Positions 1 through 5,909 of a stretch of 5,909 nt of DNA are shown in pieces. The notes beneath the pieces are model-generated. The model searched no databases, had not been told where the DNA came from, and was given only the letters and a program-made list of their open reading frames with translations. The stretch comes from Burkholderiales bacterium (GTDB taxonomy: Bacteria; Pseudomonadota; Gammaproteobacteria; Burkholderiales; Burkholderiaceae_F). The stretch lies in contig JAHEDN010000190.1 of NCBI GenBank assembly GCA_024641225.1, forward strand, positions 1-5,909. The letters are read 5' to 3'. How positions within the stretch are numbered: position 1 is the stretch's first letter; each line of letters starts with the position of its first letter. Made by a program: the position numbers and the translations under genes.

Positions 1-44
1 ATCTCGACCTGTACAGGCGCGTGACCGACCGCCTCGCGCGTTGA
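1..44 (+). CDS. Possible 3' end of a convergent neighbouring gene (partial, unidentified)
   Basis: From base 3 the plus strand reads LDLYRRVTDRLAR and then a TGA stop at 42-44. This looks like an ordinary helical protein C-terminus, and it would end 18 bases from the coxG stop in a tail-to-tail arrangement. With only 13 residues no family can be named and chance cannot be excluded, because open frames are common at this GC content. The reason to record it is that no minus-strand gene is visible after coxG in this stretch, so the cluster probably ends there. Confidence 0.3.
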   Translation, partial: LDLYRRVTDRLAR

Positions 45-51
45 TGCCGAT

Positions 52-71
52 CGCGGCTGCGCTCAGCCGCG
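52..71. other. Perfect 8-bp inverted repeat over the coxG stop codon
   Basis: Bases 52-59 (CGCGGCTG) are the exact reverse complement of 64-71 (CAGCCGCG), leaving a 4-base loop at 60-63 that includes part of the coxG stop codon. It lies beside the possible convergent gene end, where a shared terminator would be useful. Neither strand has a T-tract after the stem, so it is not a standard intrinsic terminator. A GC-rich palindrome this short could also arise by chance. Confidence 0.25.
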
Positions 72-617
72 GCCGAACAGTCGTTTCAGGAACGCCAGCA
101 GCAGGCTGAAGAAGCCGATCCTGGCCGGCGCGGCCGGCGCAGCCCCGGCCGCCGCCTCCGCCGGCGGCAGCGCGCGCGCCGCCAGTTGCGCGCCAAAGGC
201 CTCGAAGAACTTGTCGGCGGTGGCTCCGGCCGCCGCGTCGATCAGCCTCGATCCAACCTGCGCCAGCTTGCCGCCGACGTGCGCGTTGGCGATGTAGGAA
301 AGCTTCGTCTGCTGCGGCGATTCCTCGACCAGGGTCACCCGCGCTTCGCCGCGCGCGAAGCCGGTCGGCCCGCCGGAGGCGTCGAACTTCATCGTGTATG
401 CATTCGGCGCATCGATGTCTGCCAGCGCCATCTTGCCCTTGAACCGCGACTTCACCGGTCCGACCGCCGCGGTCATCGCGATGTCGAACTGGTTTTCTCC
501 GGTGACGTCGATGCTCTCGCATCCGGGGATGCAGCCCCTGAGCATTTCCGTGTCGTTCAGTGCCGCCCAGGCCGTGGCGCGGTCCACGGCGAGCATCCGT
601 TCTCCCTTCAGTTCCAT
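63..617 (-). CDS. coxG: CoxG: SRPBCC-fold accessory protein of carbon monoxide dehydrogenase, with membrane-binding tail
   Basis: This 184-residue protein belongs to the CoxG family (START/SRPBCC fold). Family features are the N-terminal MELKGERML with 'AVDRATAWAALND' (residues 10-22), 'IPGCESID' (30-37) and 'GPVKSRFKGKM' (53-63). The globular domain covers about 1-150. An Ala/Pro-rich linker (about 151-165) and an amphipathic hydrophobic tail (FFSLLLAFLKRLF, 169-181) follow. In Oligotropha CoxG is reported to help attach CO dehydrogenase to the cytoplasmic membrane, and recent mycobacterial work proposes that it delivers quinone to the enzyme; the tail fits both. The start at 617 is chosen because an ideal Shine-Dalgarno lies 7 bases ahead and the family N-terminus begins there. 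The frame is open for 61 more codons upstream, but that part is coxE read in another frame. The gene overlaps the coxE end by 10 bases and is the last gene seen in the cluster. Confidence 0.93.
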   Translation of the reverse strand: MELKGERMLAVDRATAWAALNDTEMLRGCIPGCESIDVTGENQFDIAMTAAVGPVKSRFKGKMALADIDAPNAYTMKFDASGGPTGFARGEARVTLVEESPQQTKLSYIANAHVGGKLAQVGSRLIDAAAGATADKFFEAFGAQLAARALPPAEAAAGAAPAAPARIGFFSLLLAFLKRLFGRG

Positions 618-1837
618 CGGGTAACCTCCTTGCGCAATCGGCCGGCGCCGGCCAGCGTTTCCGCCAGCCGCTCCAGGCTCTCGATGTTGTGCACCGGCAG
701 GAAGCTTGACACGTGTGCGAGCAGCGCGCGCACGCCGCGCGCCTTGGGCTCGAACGCCTCGTAGCGCAGCAGCGGATTGAGCCAGACCAGCCGCCGGCAC
801 GACTTGGCCAGCCTTTCCGCCTCACGGCCGAGCTCTTCGATTGCCGCGTGCTCCAGCCCGTCGCTGACCAGCAGCACCGTCGGGCTGCCCGACAGCACGC
901 GCCGCGCCCAGTGCCGGTTGAACTCGTGCAGGCAGGCGGCGATGCGCGTGCCGCCGGACCAGTCGTCGACGGCGCGCACGACCTCGGCGATGGCCTCGTC
1001 CGGATCGCGGTTGCGCAGCTGGCGCGTGATGTTGGTCAGCCGCGTGCCGAAGACAAACGCATGGATGCGATAGTTCGCCGCCTCGCGGCTGCCCACGAGC
1101 GCGTGCAGGAAGTGCAGGAACATGCGCGAATACCGGCTCATCGAGCCGGAGATGTCGACGATCACCACCAGCGGCTCGTTGCGCCTGCGCCGCTGCCGCC
1201 GCGGCAGCTCGGCGATGTCGCCGCCGCGCCTCGCGCTCTCGCGCAGCAAGGCACGCAGGTCGAGCCGGCTGCCGCGCATGCTCGGTGCGTCACGGCGCGT
1301 GGCGAGCTGCGCGAAGAACGGCGCAATCGCCGCCAGCGTTCTCTTTGCCGCCGCCCACTCGGCTGTGCTCATGGTGTCGAAATCGGCCTTGCGGAGCTGC
1401 TCGCGGTCCGTCCACGAAAGCTGCGCATCGATCTCGATGCGCTCGGACTCCTGTTCCTGAGGCGGGCGCGGCAGCGCCGGCGCCAGCGCCTCGCCGAGGC
1501 GGCGGTTTTCCGGTGGCGCGGGCGGGGCACCGCCTTTCTTCTGGCTCACCTGGGGCAGCAGCAGGCGCAGCATCTGTCCCAGCAGGTCCGGATCCTTCCA
1601 GAAGATGTGAAAAGCCTGCTCGAACAGCAGCCGATGCTGGGCGCGATCAATCAGGCACGCGGCGAGAACGGCGCGGAAATCGCCGCGCGATTCGATTCCT
1701 GCCACCTTGAGCGCCTGCAGCGCGAGCAGAACGCGGTCGGTGCCCAGCGGCAAACCGGCCGCGCGCAGCACGCGCGCGAAGTGCACGACGTTCTCGGCCA
1801 GGCGTCCGGGCGCAGACTCCGCGGAGACCGTCACCAT
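608..1837 (-). CDS. coxE: CoxE: von Willebrand factor A domain protein for CO dehydrogenase active-site maturation
   Basis: The product has 409 residues, close to the usual ~400 for CoxE. Residues 11-100 form the helical N-terminal part typical of the family (AENVVHFARVLRAAGLP, 14-30; AFHIFWKDPD, 75-84). A Pro-rich variable linker covers about 100-130. A basic stretch (RRQRRRRNEP, 213-222) leads into the VWA domain (about 222-405). The metal-ion-dependent adhesion site is complete: D228-x-S230-x-S232, T297 (SGGTRI) and D325 (VSDG). In Oligotropha, CoxE acts after the ATPase CoxD and is needed for copper insertion into the Mo-Cu site. MoxR ATPases and VWA proteins generally work in pairs. The start ATG (1837-1835) overlaps the previous stop as TGATG, and no clear Shine-Dalgarno precedes it, so translation probably depends on ribosomes finishing the membrane-protein gene. 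The role in copper loading is inferred from the family, since this enzyme may be form II. Confidence 0.93.
   Translation of the reverse strand: MVTVSAESAPGRLAENVVHFARVLRAAGLPLGTDRVLLALQALKVAGIESRGDFRAVLAACLIDRAQHRLLFEQAFHIFWKDPDLLGQMLRLLLPQVSQKKGGAPPAPPENRRLGEALAPALPRPPQEQESERIEIDAQLSWTDREQLRKADFDTMSTAEWAAAKRTLAAIAPFFAQLATRRDAPSMRGSRLDLRALLRESARRGGDIAELPRRQRRRRNEPLVVIVDISGSMSRYSRMFLHFLHALVGSREAANYRIHAFVFGTRLTNITRQLRNRDPDEAIAEVVRAVDDWSGGTRIAACLHEFNRHWARRVLSGSPTVLLVSDGLEHAAIEELGREAERLAKSCRRLVWLNPLLRYEAFEPKARGVRALLAHVSSFLPVHNIESLERLAETLAGAGRLRKEVTRWN
624..631 (-). promoter_or_regulatory. Strong ribosome binding site of coxG
   Basis: Read on the minus strand this is AAGGAGGT, complementary to the 16S rRNA tail over all eight bases, with 7 bases between its GGAGG and the ATG at 617. 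It decides the coxG start against the longer open frame. It lies inside the last codons of coxE, so coxG can be translated independently of coxE despite the overlap. It is by far the strongest such site in the window. Confidence 0.85.
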
Positions 1838-2502
1838 CAGTGCGCCGGCAGAGCCAATGCCGCACCCGGCAAGCCGGGTCGGTCGACCCACCAGCCGGCG
1901 GCGACCAGCAGCCACTGCGCCAGGCCTGCCGCGGCGACCGCGGCGATCGACGGTGGCGGCGGTCCGAGCAGATCGGCCGCGAAGATTGCGAGCAGCAGCG
2001 CACAGAGCGCCCACAACCGCCAGCGCTTCTGTCCCCGAGTGGCGCGCAGATACAGCAGCAGACCGCCGGCAAACAATCCCAGCTCCGCCACCACCGACGC
2101 CAGCGGTGCGTTCCACAGTCCAAAGCCAACACGGACGACGCCGCCCGGAACCAGCGCGAGGTCCGCACGGTGCGCCACTGCATCGAGCAGCCAGTGACTC
2201 ACGACGAGCAGGGCGACGATCGTCGCGCCACGCCGTTCGCGCGCCACCGCGTAGTAAGCGCCACCGGCCAGCAGCGCCCAGACGCAGACCATCAGCAGGC
2301 TGTGCGAGACCGGGTAGTGCTCGAATACCAGCGGACTGAGGCCGCTGATGCCCGGATCGATGCGCGCCCTTTCAACACCCGCCAGCAGCAGCAGCGGCCA
2401 CAGCAGATCGACGAATACGGACGCAAGAAACAGCGTGCCCAGCGACGTCGCGGGTGCGGCGCGCTTGGCTGCGAATGCCACCGCGTAGTGACCGAGGAAC
2501 AT
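1837..2502 (-). CDS. Polytopic membrane protein, YdjM-like putative metal-dependent hydrolase
   Basis: This 221-residue protein is very hydrophobic, with about six membrane segments near 22-41, 66-86, 93-111, 134-153, 163-179 and 186-204. Polar residues that look conserved sit in or beside the helices: GH (H5), VDLLW (D32), HYPVSHSLL (H62, H67) and SHWLLD (H103, D107). This His/Asp pattern resembles membrane-bound YdjM-type putative metal-dependent hydrolases, usually annotated only as hydrolase or membrane protein. No substrate is known to me. The conserved block RVGFGLWNAPLA (124-135) supports a real family member. The gene begins 24 bases after the coxD stop, without a good Shine-Dalgarno, and its TGA overlaps the coxE ATG, so it is a true operon member. 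It is not a canonical cox gene: CoxB, CoxC, CoxH and CoxK are also membrane proteins, but I do not recognise this sequence as any of them. The family call is from remembered sequence patterns. Confidence 0.75.
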   Translation of the reverse strand: MFLGHYAVAFAAKRAAPATSLGTLFLASVFVDLLWPLLLLAGVERARIDPGISGLSPLVFEHYPVSHSLLMVCVWALLAGGAYYAVARERRGATIVALLVVSHWLLDAVAHRADLALVPGGVVRVGFGLWNAPLASVVAELGLFAGGLLLYLRATRGQKRWRLWALCALLLAIFAADLLGPPPPSIAAVAAAGLAQWLLVAAGWWVDRPGLPGAALALPAH

Positions 2503-2526
2503 CGGGGACCGTGCCGGCGCGCGAAT

Positions 2527-3426
2527 TCAGACCGCGACCTCGCGCCGGATCTGCTCGACCAGGCGCGCCGCCTCGCTGCCCTGCACCTTGGCGATGTCGT
2601 CCTGGTACTTCAGCAGGACGCCGAGCGTGTTGTTGACGGTGTCGGCGTCGAGCGCCACCGCGTCGAGCGCAAGCAGCGCGCGGCTCCACTCGATCGTCTC
2701 CGACACGCCGGGCAGCTTGTACAGGTCGATCGTGCGCAGGTTCTGCACGAACGCGACGATCTGCTTCGAAAGCGCTTCCTTCGCGTCGGGCACCCTGCGG
2801 CGGACGATGTCCAGTTCGCGCGCGGCCGATGGGTAGTCGACCCAGTGGTAGATGCAGCGGCGCTTTACGGCGTCGTGGATCTCGCGCGTGCGGTTGGAGG
2901 TGATGATCACCACCGGCGGCTCGGTCGCCTGGATCGTCTTCCACTCCGGGATCGTGATCTGGAAATCCGAAAGCACCTCGAGCAGATAGGCCTCGAACGG
3001 CTCGTCGGTGCGGTCGAGTTCGTCGATCAGCAGCACCGGCGCAACTGCGTGCGGCAGCAGCGCGCGCAGCAGCGGCCGCTCGATCAGGAAGCGGCCGGTG
3101 AACAGGCCCTCGGCGAGCTGGTCGCGAGCGGTCTCCCGGGCCTCGGCCAGGCGGATCTCCAGCATCTGCCGCGCATAGTTCCACTCGTAGGCCGCGGCGT
3201 TGACATCCAGCCCTTCATAGCACTGCAGGCGAATCAGCTCGGCGGCGAGCCCGGCCGCGAGCACCTTGGCAATCTCGGTCTTGCCGGTGCCGGGTTCGCC
3301 TTCGAGGAACAGCGGTCGCTTCAGCTTCAGTGACAGGAATACCGCGGTCGCCAGCTGGCGGTCGGCGACGTAGTTGTGTTCCGCCAGCAGCGCGGCGGTG
3401 GCGTCGATCGACGTGGGCGTTTTCAT
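2527..3426 (-). CDS. coxD: CoxD: MoxR-family AAA+ ATPase for CO dehydrogenase maturation
   Basis: The product has 299 residues, about the family length. Walker A is GEPGTGKT (43-50), Walker B VLLIDEL (131-137, D135/E136), sensor 1 IITSN (174-178), and arginine-finger candidates are R189/R190 in AVKRRCIYHW. A helical lid with ETIEWSRAL (243-251) in the sensor-2 region follows. The N-terminus (TSIDATAALLAEHNYVADR, 5-23) is typical of CoxD rather than of other MoxR ATPases. In Oligotropha, CoxD is a membrane-associated ATPase that acts as a chaperone on the apo-enzyme and is required for the sulfur and copper steps of the [CuSMoO2] site. It normally partners CoxE, encoded two genes downstream here. 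The ATG at 3426 fits the family N-terminus, but nothing resembling a Shine-Dalgarno precedes it. A 130-base gap with a palindrome separates it from the VOC gene, so it may have its own promoter. Confidence 0.94.
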   Translation of the reverse strand: MKTPTSIDATAALLAEHNYVADRQLATAVFLSLKLKRPLFLEGEPGTGKTEIAKVLAAGLAAELIRLQCYEGLDVNAAAYEWNYARQMLEIRLAEARETARDQLAEGLFTGRFLIERPLLRALLPHAVAPVLLIDELDRTDEPFEAYLLEVLSDFQITIPEWKTIQATEPPVVIITSNRTREIHDAVKRRCIYHWVDYPSAARELDIVRRRVPDAKEALSKQIVAFVQNLRTIDLYKLPGVSETIEWSRALLALDAVALDADTVNNTLGVLLKYQDDIAKVQGSEAARLVEQIRREVAV

Positions 3427-3556
3427 GAAGGAACGTTAGCCGATCGTTGCCGGACATGCCATTCGCCCGCAGCCATGCGGAACGAGGCTGTGCGCCACGG
3501 CAGCGCGCAGTCGAGCTTTCCAGGCGATTGATGAAATTGGAGTCTGGCCCCGATTT
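3427..3556. other. Non-coding gap between the VOC gene and coxD
   Basis: This 130-base stretch is the longest gap between genes in the window. Its right end (3533-3556) is most of the REP-like palindrome. Its left end, next to coxD, holds only a weak promoter-like pair of hexamers. In between I see no convincing coding frame, strong hairpin or T-tract. A short minus-strand frame crosses it, but its product has no recognisable features and no ribosome site. Confidence 0.6.
3433..3462 (-). promoter_or_regulatory. Weak candidate promoter for coxD
   Basis: On the minus strand ATGGCA (3462-3457; 4 of 6 bases of the sigma-70 -35 hexamer) is followed after 18 bases by TAACGT (3438-3433; 3 of 6 of the -10 hexamer). 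The -10-like hexamer ends 6 bases before the coxD ATG, so transcription would begin at about the A of the start codon and give a leaderless mRNA. That would agree with the lack of a Shine-Dalgarno. The match is poor and may be chance. Confidence 0.2.
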
Positions 3557-3557
3557 C
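3533..3557. repeat. REP-like imperfect palindrome (RAYT-type extragenic element)
   Basis: The arms are GAAATTGGAG (3533-3542) and CCCCGATTTC (3548-3557) around TCTGG. They pair at 9 of 10 positions, counting one G-U pair, with a single A/C mismatch. Read on the minus strand the core is GGGGCCAGACTCCAATTT, one base from the GGGGTCAGACTCCAATTT motif that I remember as a dispersed repeat in many Proteobacteria, often near REP-associated tyrosine transposases. The outer base is the last base of the VOC stop codon, a typical REP position directly after a gene. The element is visibly richer in A and T than its surroundings. Only one copy is in the window, so repeat status rests on memory. Confidence 0.55.
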
Positions 3558-4018
3558 TACTTGAACAGCGCGGCCATCCGCCGCTGCGCCTCCTCGGTGG
3601 ACACATCCTCGACATGAGTGGCAAGCGTCCACTGGTAACCGTACGGGTCCTTCAGCGTGCCTGAGCGGTCGCCGTAGAACTGATCTTCGACCGGTCGTAC
3701 CTCGGTCGCGCCGGCCTCGATCGCGCGGCGGAAGGAAGCATCGGCATCGGGCACGTAGATCATCATAGACACCGGCGAACCGCCCAGCCCCAGCGGGCTG
3801 CGGTTGCCCCACTCCGTATTCTCCTCGGACATCATCAGGATCGAGTCGCCGATGCGGAATTCGGCGTGGGCGACCGAGCCGTCGGGCATATCGAGTTTCA
3901 GCACCAGTTCAGCGCCGAAGGCGCGTGCGTAGAAGTCAAGTGCCGCTTTCGCATCGCGCAGGGCGAGGTAAGGCGTCACCGTGTGATAGCCCGGCGGCTT
4001 GAAAGGAACTTCGGCCAT
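3557..4018 (-). CDS. VOC superfamily protein, PhnB-like (glyoxalase/bleomycin-resistance fold)
   Basis: This 153-residue protein has the two-module vicinal-oxygen-chelate layout. The first module has TVTPYLALRDAKAALDFYARAF (14-34) and AHAEFRIGDSILMMS (50-64). The second has SPVSMMIYVPDADASF (81-96), FYGDRSGTLKDPYGYQW (114-130) and a helical end. The FYGDRSG...DPYGYQW pattern is typical of PhnB-like VOC proteins. These are widespread and mostly uncharacterised; members include dioxygenases, glyoxalases and drug-binding proteins. The substrate cannot be read from the sequence. The start at 4018 is chosen because the family N-terminus begins there and a G-rich Shine-Dalgarno-like run (4030-4025, GGGGGG) lies 6 bases ahead. 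A longer frame to 4102 would add an Arg-rich segment encoded by a hairpin and overlap coxM. The gene is not a standard cox gene. It lies between a hairpin and a palindrome, which suggests an insertion or separately controlled unit. Confidence 0.9.
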   Translation of the reverse strand: MAEVPFKPPGYHTVTPYLALRDAKAALDFYARAFGAELVLKLDMPDGSVAHAEFRIGDSILMMSEENTEWGNRSPLGLGGSPVSMMIYVPDADASFRRAIEAGATEVRPVEDQFYGDRSGTLKDPYGYQWTLATHVEDVSTEEAQRRMAALFK

Positions 4019-4039
4019 CGTGATCCCCCCGAAAATGCA

Positions 4040-4061
4040 CAGGCGCCGCGAACGGCGCCTG
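4040..4061 (-). terminator. 9-bp perfect hairpin between coxM and the VOC gene (possible terminator or attenuator)
   Basis: On the minus strand CAGGCGCCG, loop TTCG, CGGCGCCTG forms an uninterrupted GC-rich 9-bp stem, extendable by two more pairs after one mismatch. It is followed at once by TGCATTTTC, a short T-run, so it resembles a weak intrinsic terminator for the upstream catalytic genes. The VOC start codon is 21 bases farther on, and its G-rich ribosome site lies in between. It could let the catalytic genes be transcribed in excess of the downstream accessory genes, or protect the 3' end of a processed coxLM message. The T-run is too short for a confident terminator. Confidence 0.5.
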
Positions 4062-4085
4062 CGCGTCGACAGGAAGCGACTGAGC

Positions 4086-4880
4086 TCAGGCCGCCGCCGC
4101 AACCGCGCGCTTCGTAAGCACGCCGATCAGGTGCGCGCGGTAGGCCGCCGAGCCGTGCAGGTCGCCATTGAGACCATCGGCCGGGATCGCGACGCCTTCG
4201 CAGGACTCGGGCGCGAACTTGGCATTGAGCCGGTCTTCCAGCGCCTTGACCCTGAACGCGCAGGCGCCCGCGCCGGTCACCGCGACGCGCACGCCGCCCG
4301 AGGTCTTGGCGACGAAGACTCCGACGATCGAGAACCGCGACGCCGGCTGCTTGAACTTGAGCCAGGCCGCCTTCTCCGGCCTGGGAAAGGTGACCGCGGT
4401 GATCAGTTCGCCGGGCTTGAGTGCCGTCTCGTAGAGGCCCTTGAAATAGTCGTCGGCGGCGACCTGCCGCGAGTTGGTGTGGATCGTCGCGCCCAGACCG
4501 AGTACGCCAGCCGGGTAGCAGCCTGCCGGATCGCTGTGCGCCAGAGAGCCGCCGATCGTGCCGCGGTTGCGCACCGCGCGGTCGCCGATGCCCCCGGCAA
4601 GTGCCGCAAGCGCCGGAATCATCGCCTGCACGTCCTTCGACGTGGCGACGGTGTGATGCGTCGTCATCGCGCCGATGCGCACGCTGGTGCCCTCGGCGCG
4701 GATGCCTCGCAGTTCGCCGATGCCCGACAGGTCGATGAATCCGTCGGGCGCCAGCAGGCCGAGCTTGATCGACGGCAGCGTCGACTGCCCGCCGGCCAGC
4801 ACCTTGTCGTCGGGGTGCTCGCCGATCAGCTTGACGGCCTCGGCGACCGAGGCCGGACGGTGGTAGTGGGTATGGTGCAT
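4086..4880 (-). CDS. coxM: CoxM: FAD-binding medium subunit of CO dehydrogenase-type molybdenum hydroxylase
   Basis: The product has 264 residues. It carries the two flavin-binding motifs of the vanillyl-alcohol-oxidase-type FAD domain in this superfamily: AGGQS (29-33, continuing TLPSIKL) and TIGGS (108-112, continuing LAHSDPA). The N-terminus MHHTHYHRPASVAEAV and a C-terminal CO-dehydrogenase flavoprotein domain (about 165-260, with AVTGAGACAFR at 200-210) complete the family layout. This subunit accepts electrons from the iron-sulfur subunit CoxS and passes them to a quinone or other acceptor. The gene starts 14 bases after coxL, with a GGAGAA ribosome site (4891-4886) 5 bases before the ATG, so the two are co-transcribed. 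In form I clusters the order is coxM-coxS-coxL. Here M follows L, as in form II (coxS-coxL-coxM). The substrate is therefore uncertain although the subunit identity is not. Confidence 0.93.
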   Translation of the reverse strand: MHHTHYHRPASVAEAVKLIGEHPDDKVLAGGQSTLPSIKLGLLAPDGFIDLSGIGELRGIRAEGTSVRIGAMTTHHTVATSKDVQAMIPALAALAGGIGDRAVRNRGTIGGSLAHSDPAGCYPAGVLGLGATIHTNSRQVAADDYFKGLYETALKPGELITAVTFPRPEKAAWLKFKQPASRFSIVGVFVAKTSGGVRVAVTGAGACAFRVKALEDRLNAKFAPESCEGVAIPADGLNGDLHGSAAYRAHLIGVLTKRAVAAAA

Positions 4881-4894
4881 GAGTGTTCTCCGCC

Positions 4895-5909
<1,015 letters not shown>

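Noticed and set aside
618..800. Upstream extension of coxG by 61 codons
   Set aside because: The extension is coxE read in another frame. The ideal ribosome site and the conserved MELKGERM start place the gene start at 617.
1838..2116. Upstream extension of coxE by 93 codons
   Set aside because: The added residues are Arg/Gly-rich, overlap the membrane-protein gene in another frame and do not resemble CoxE, whose family N-terminus begins just after the ATG at 1837.
713..2197. Open frame of 494 codons on the plus strand opposite coxE
   Set aside because: It lies antisense to coxE and the membrane-protein gene, which are both clear family members. Its product is rich in Arg, Gln and Ala without any recognisable motif, as expected from reading a high-GC gene backwards.
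1840..3333. Open frame of 497 codons on the plus strand opposite the membrane-protein gene and coxD
   Set aside because: It crosses two real genes on the other strand, shows low-complexity Arg/Gln/His composition and matches no family I know. It is a GC-driven shadow frame.
4019..4102. Upstream extension of the VOC protein by 28 residues
   Set aside because: The segment is Arg-rich, encoded partly by the hairpin, overlaps coxM and is absent from the family layout. A G-rich ribosome site precedes the ATG at 4018.

Overview
The window is high in GC and holds a one-directional, tightly packed run of genes, all on the minus strand and so read from right to left. It is the 3' two thirds of a cox-type gene cluster, encoding an aerobic molybdenum carbon monoxide dehydrogenase or a close relative in the xanthine-oxidase superfamily. 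The base composition, codon use, protein sequences and a REP-like palindrome of a kind I remember from Beta- and Gammaproteobacteria suggest a proteobacterium, perhaps of the Burkholderiales. That taxonomic guess is inference.

In transcription order: (1) the C-terminal ~337 residues of the large molybdopterin subunit CoxL (4895-5909, cut by the right edge); (2) the FAD-binding medium subunit CoxM (4086-4880); (3) a small VOC/PhnB-like protein (3557-4018); (4) the MoxR-type AAA+ ATPase CoxD (2527-3426); (5) a six-helix membrane protein resembling YdjM-type putative metal-dependent hydrolases (1837-2502); (6) the VWA-domain protein CoxE (608-1837); (7) the SRPBCC-family CoxG with a C-terminal membrane-binding tail (63-617). 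A short open stretch on the plus strand at 3-44 may be the end of a convergent neighbouring gene, which would make CoxG the last gene of the cluster.

CoxL and CoxM are catalytic subunits: molybdenum chemistry in L, electron exit through FAD in M. The iron-sulfur subunit CoxS is not in the window and should lie to the right, upstream of coxL. CoxD and CoxE form a MoxR ATPase/VWA pair that matures the active site, and CoxG attaches the soluble enzyme to the membrane or its quinone pool. The L-then-M order and the CoxL sequence point to a form II (CODH-like) enzyme rather than a proven CO dehydrogenase. The diagnostic active-site loop lies outside the window, so the substrate stays open.

The unusual points are two non-canonical genes (VOC protein, membrane protein) placed among the cox genes, the absence of coxF between coxE and coxG, and structured DNA on both sides of the VOC gene: a 9-bp perfect hairpin before it and a REP-like palindrome that starts in its stop codon. 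The only non-coding stretch over 100 bases is 3427-3556. No RNA gene, CRISPR array or insertion sequence was seen.
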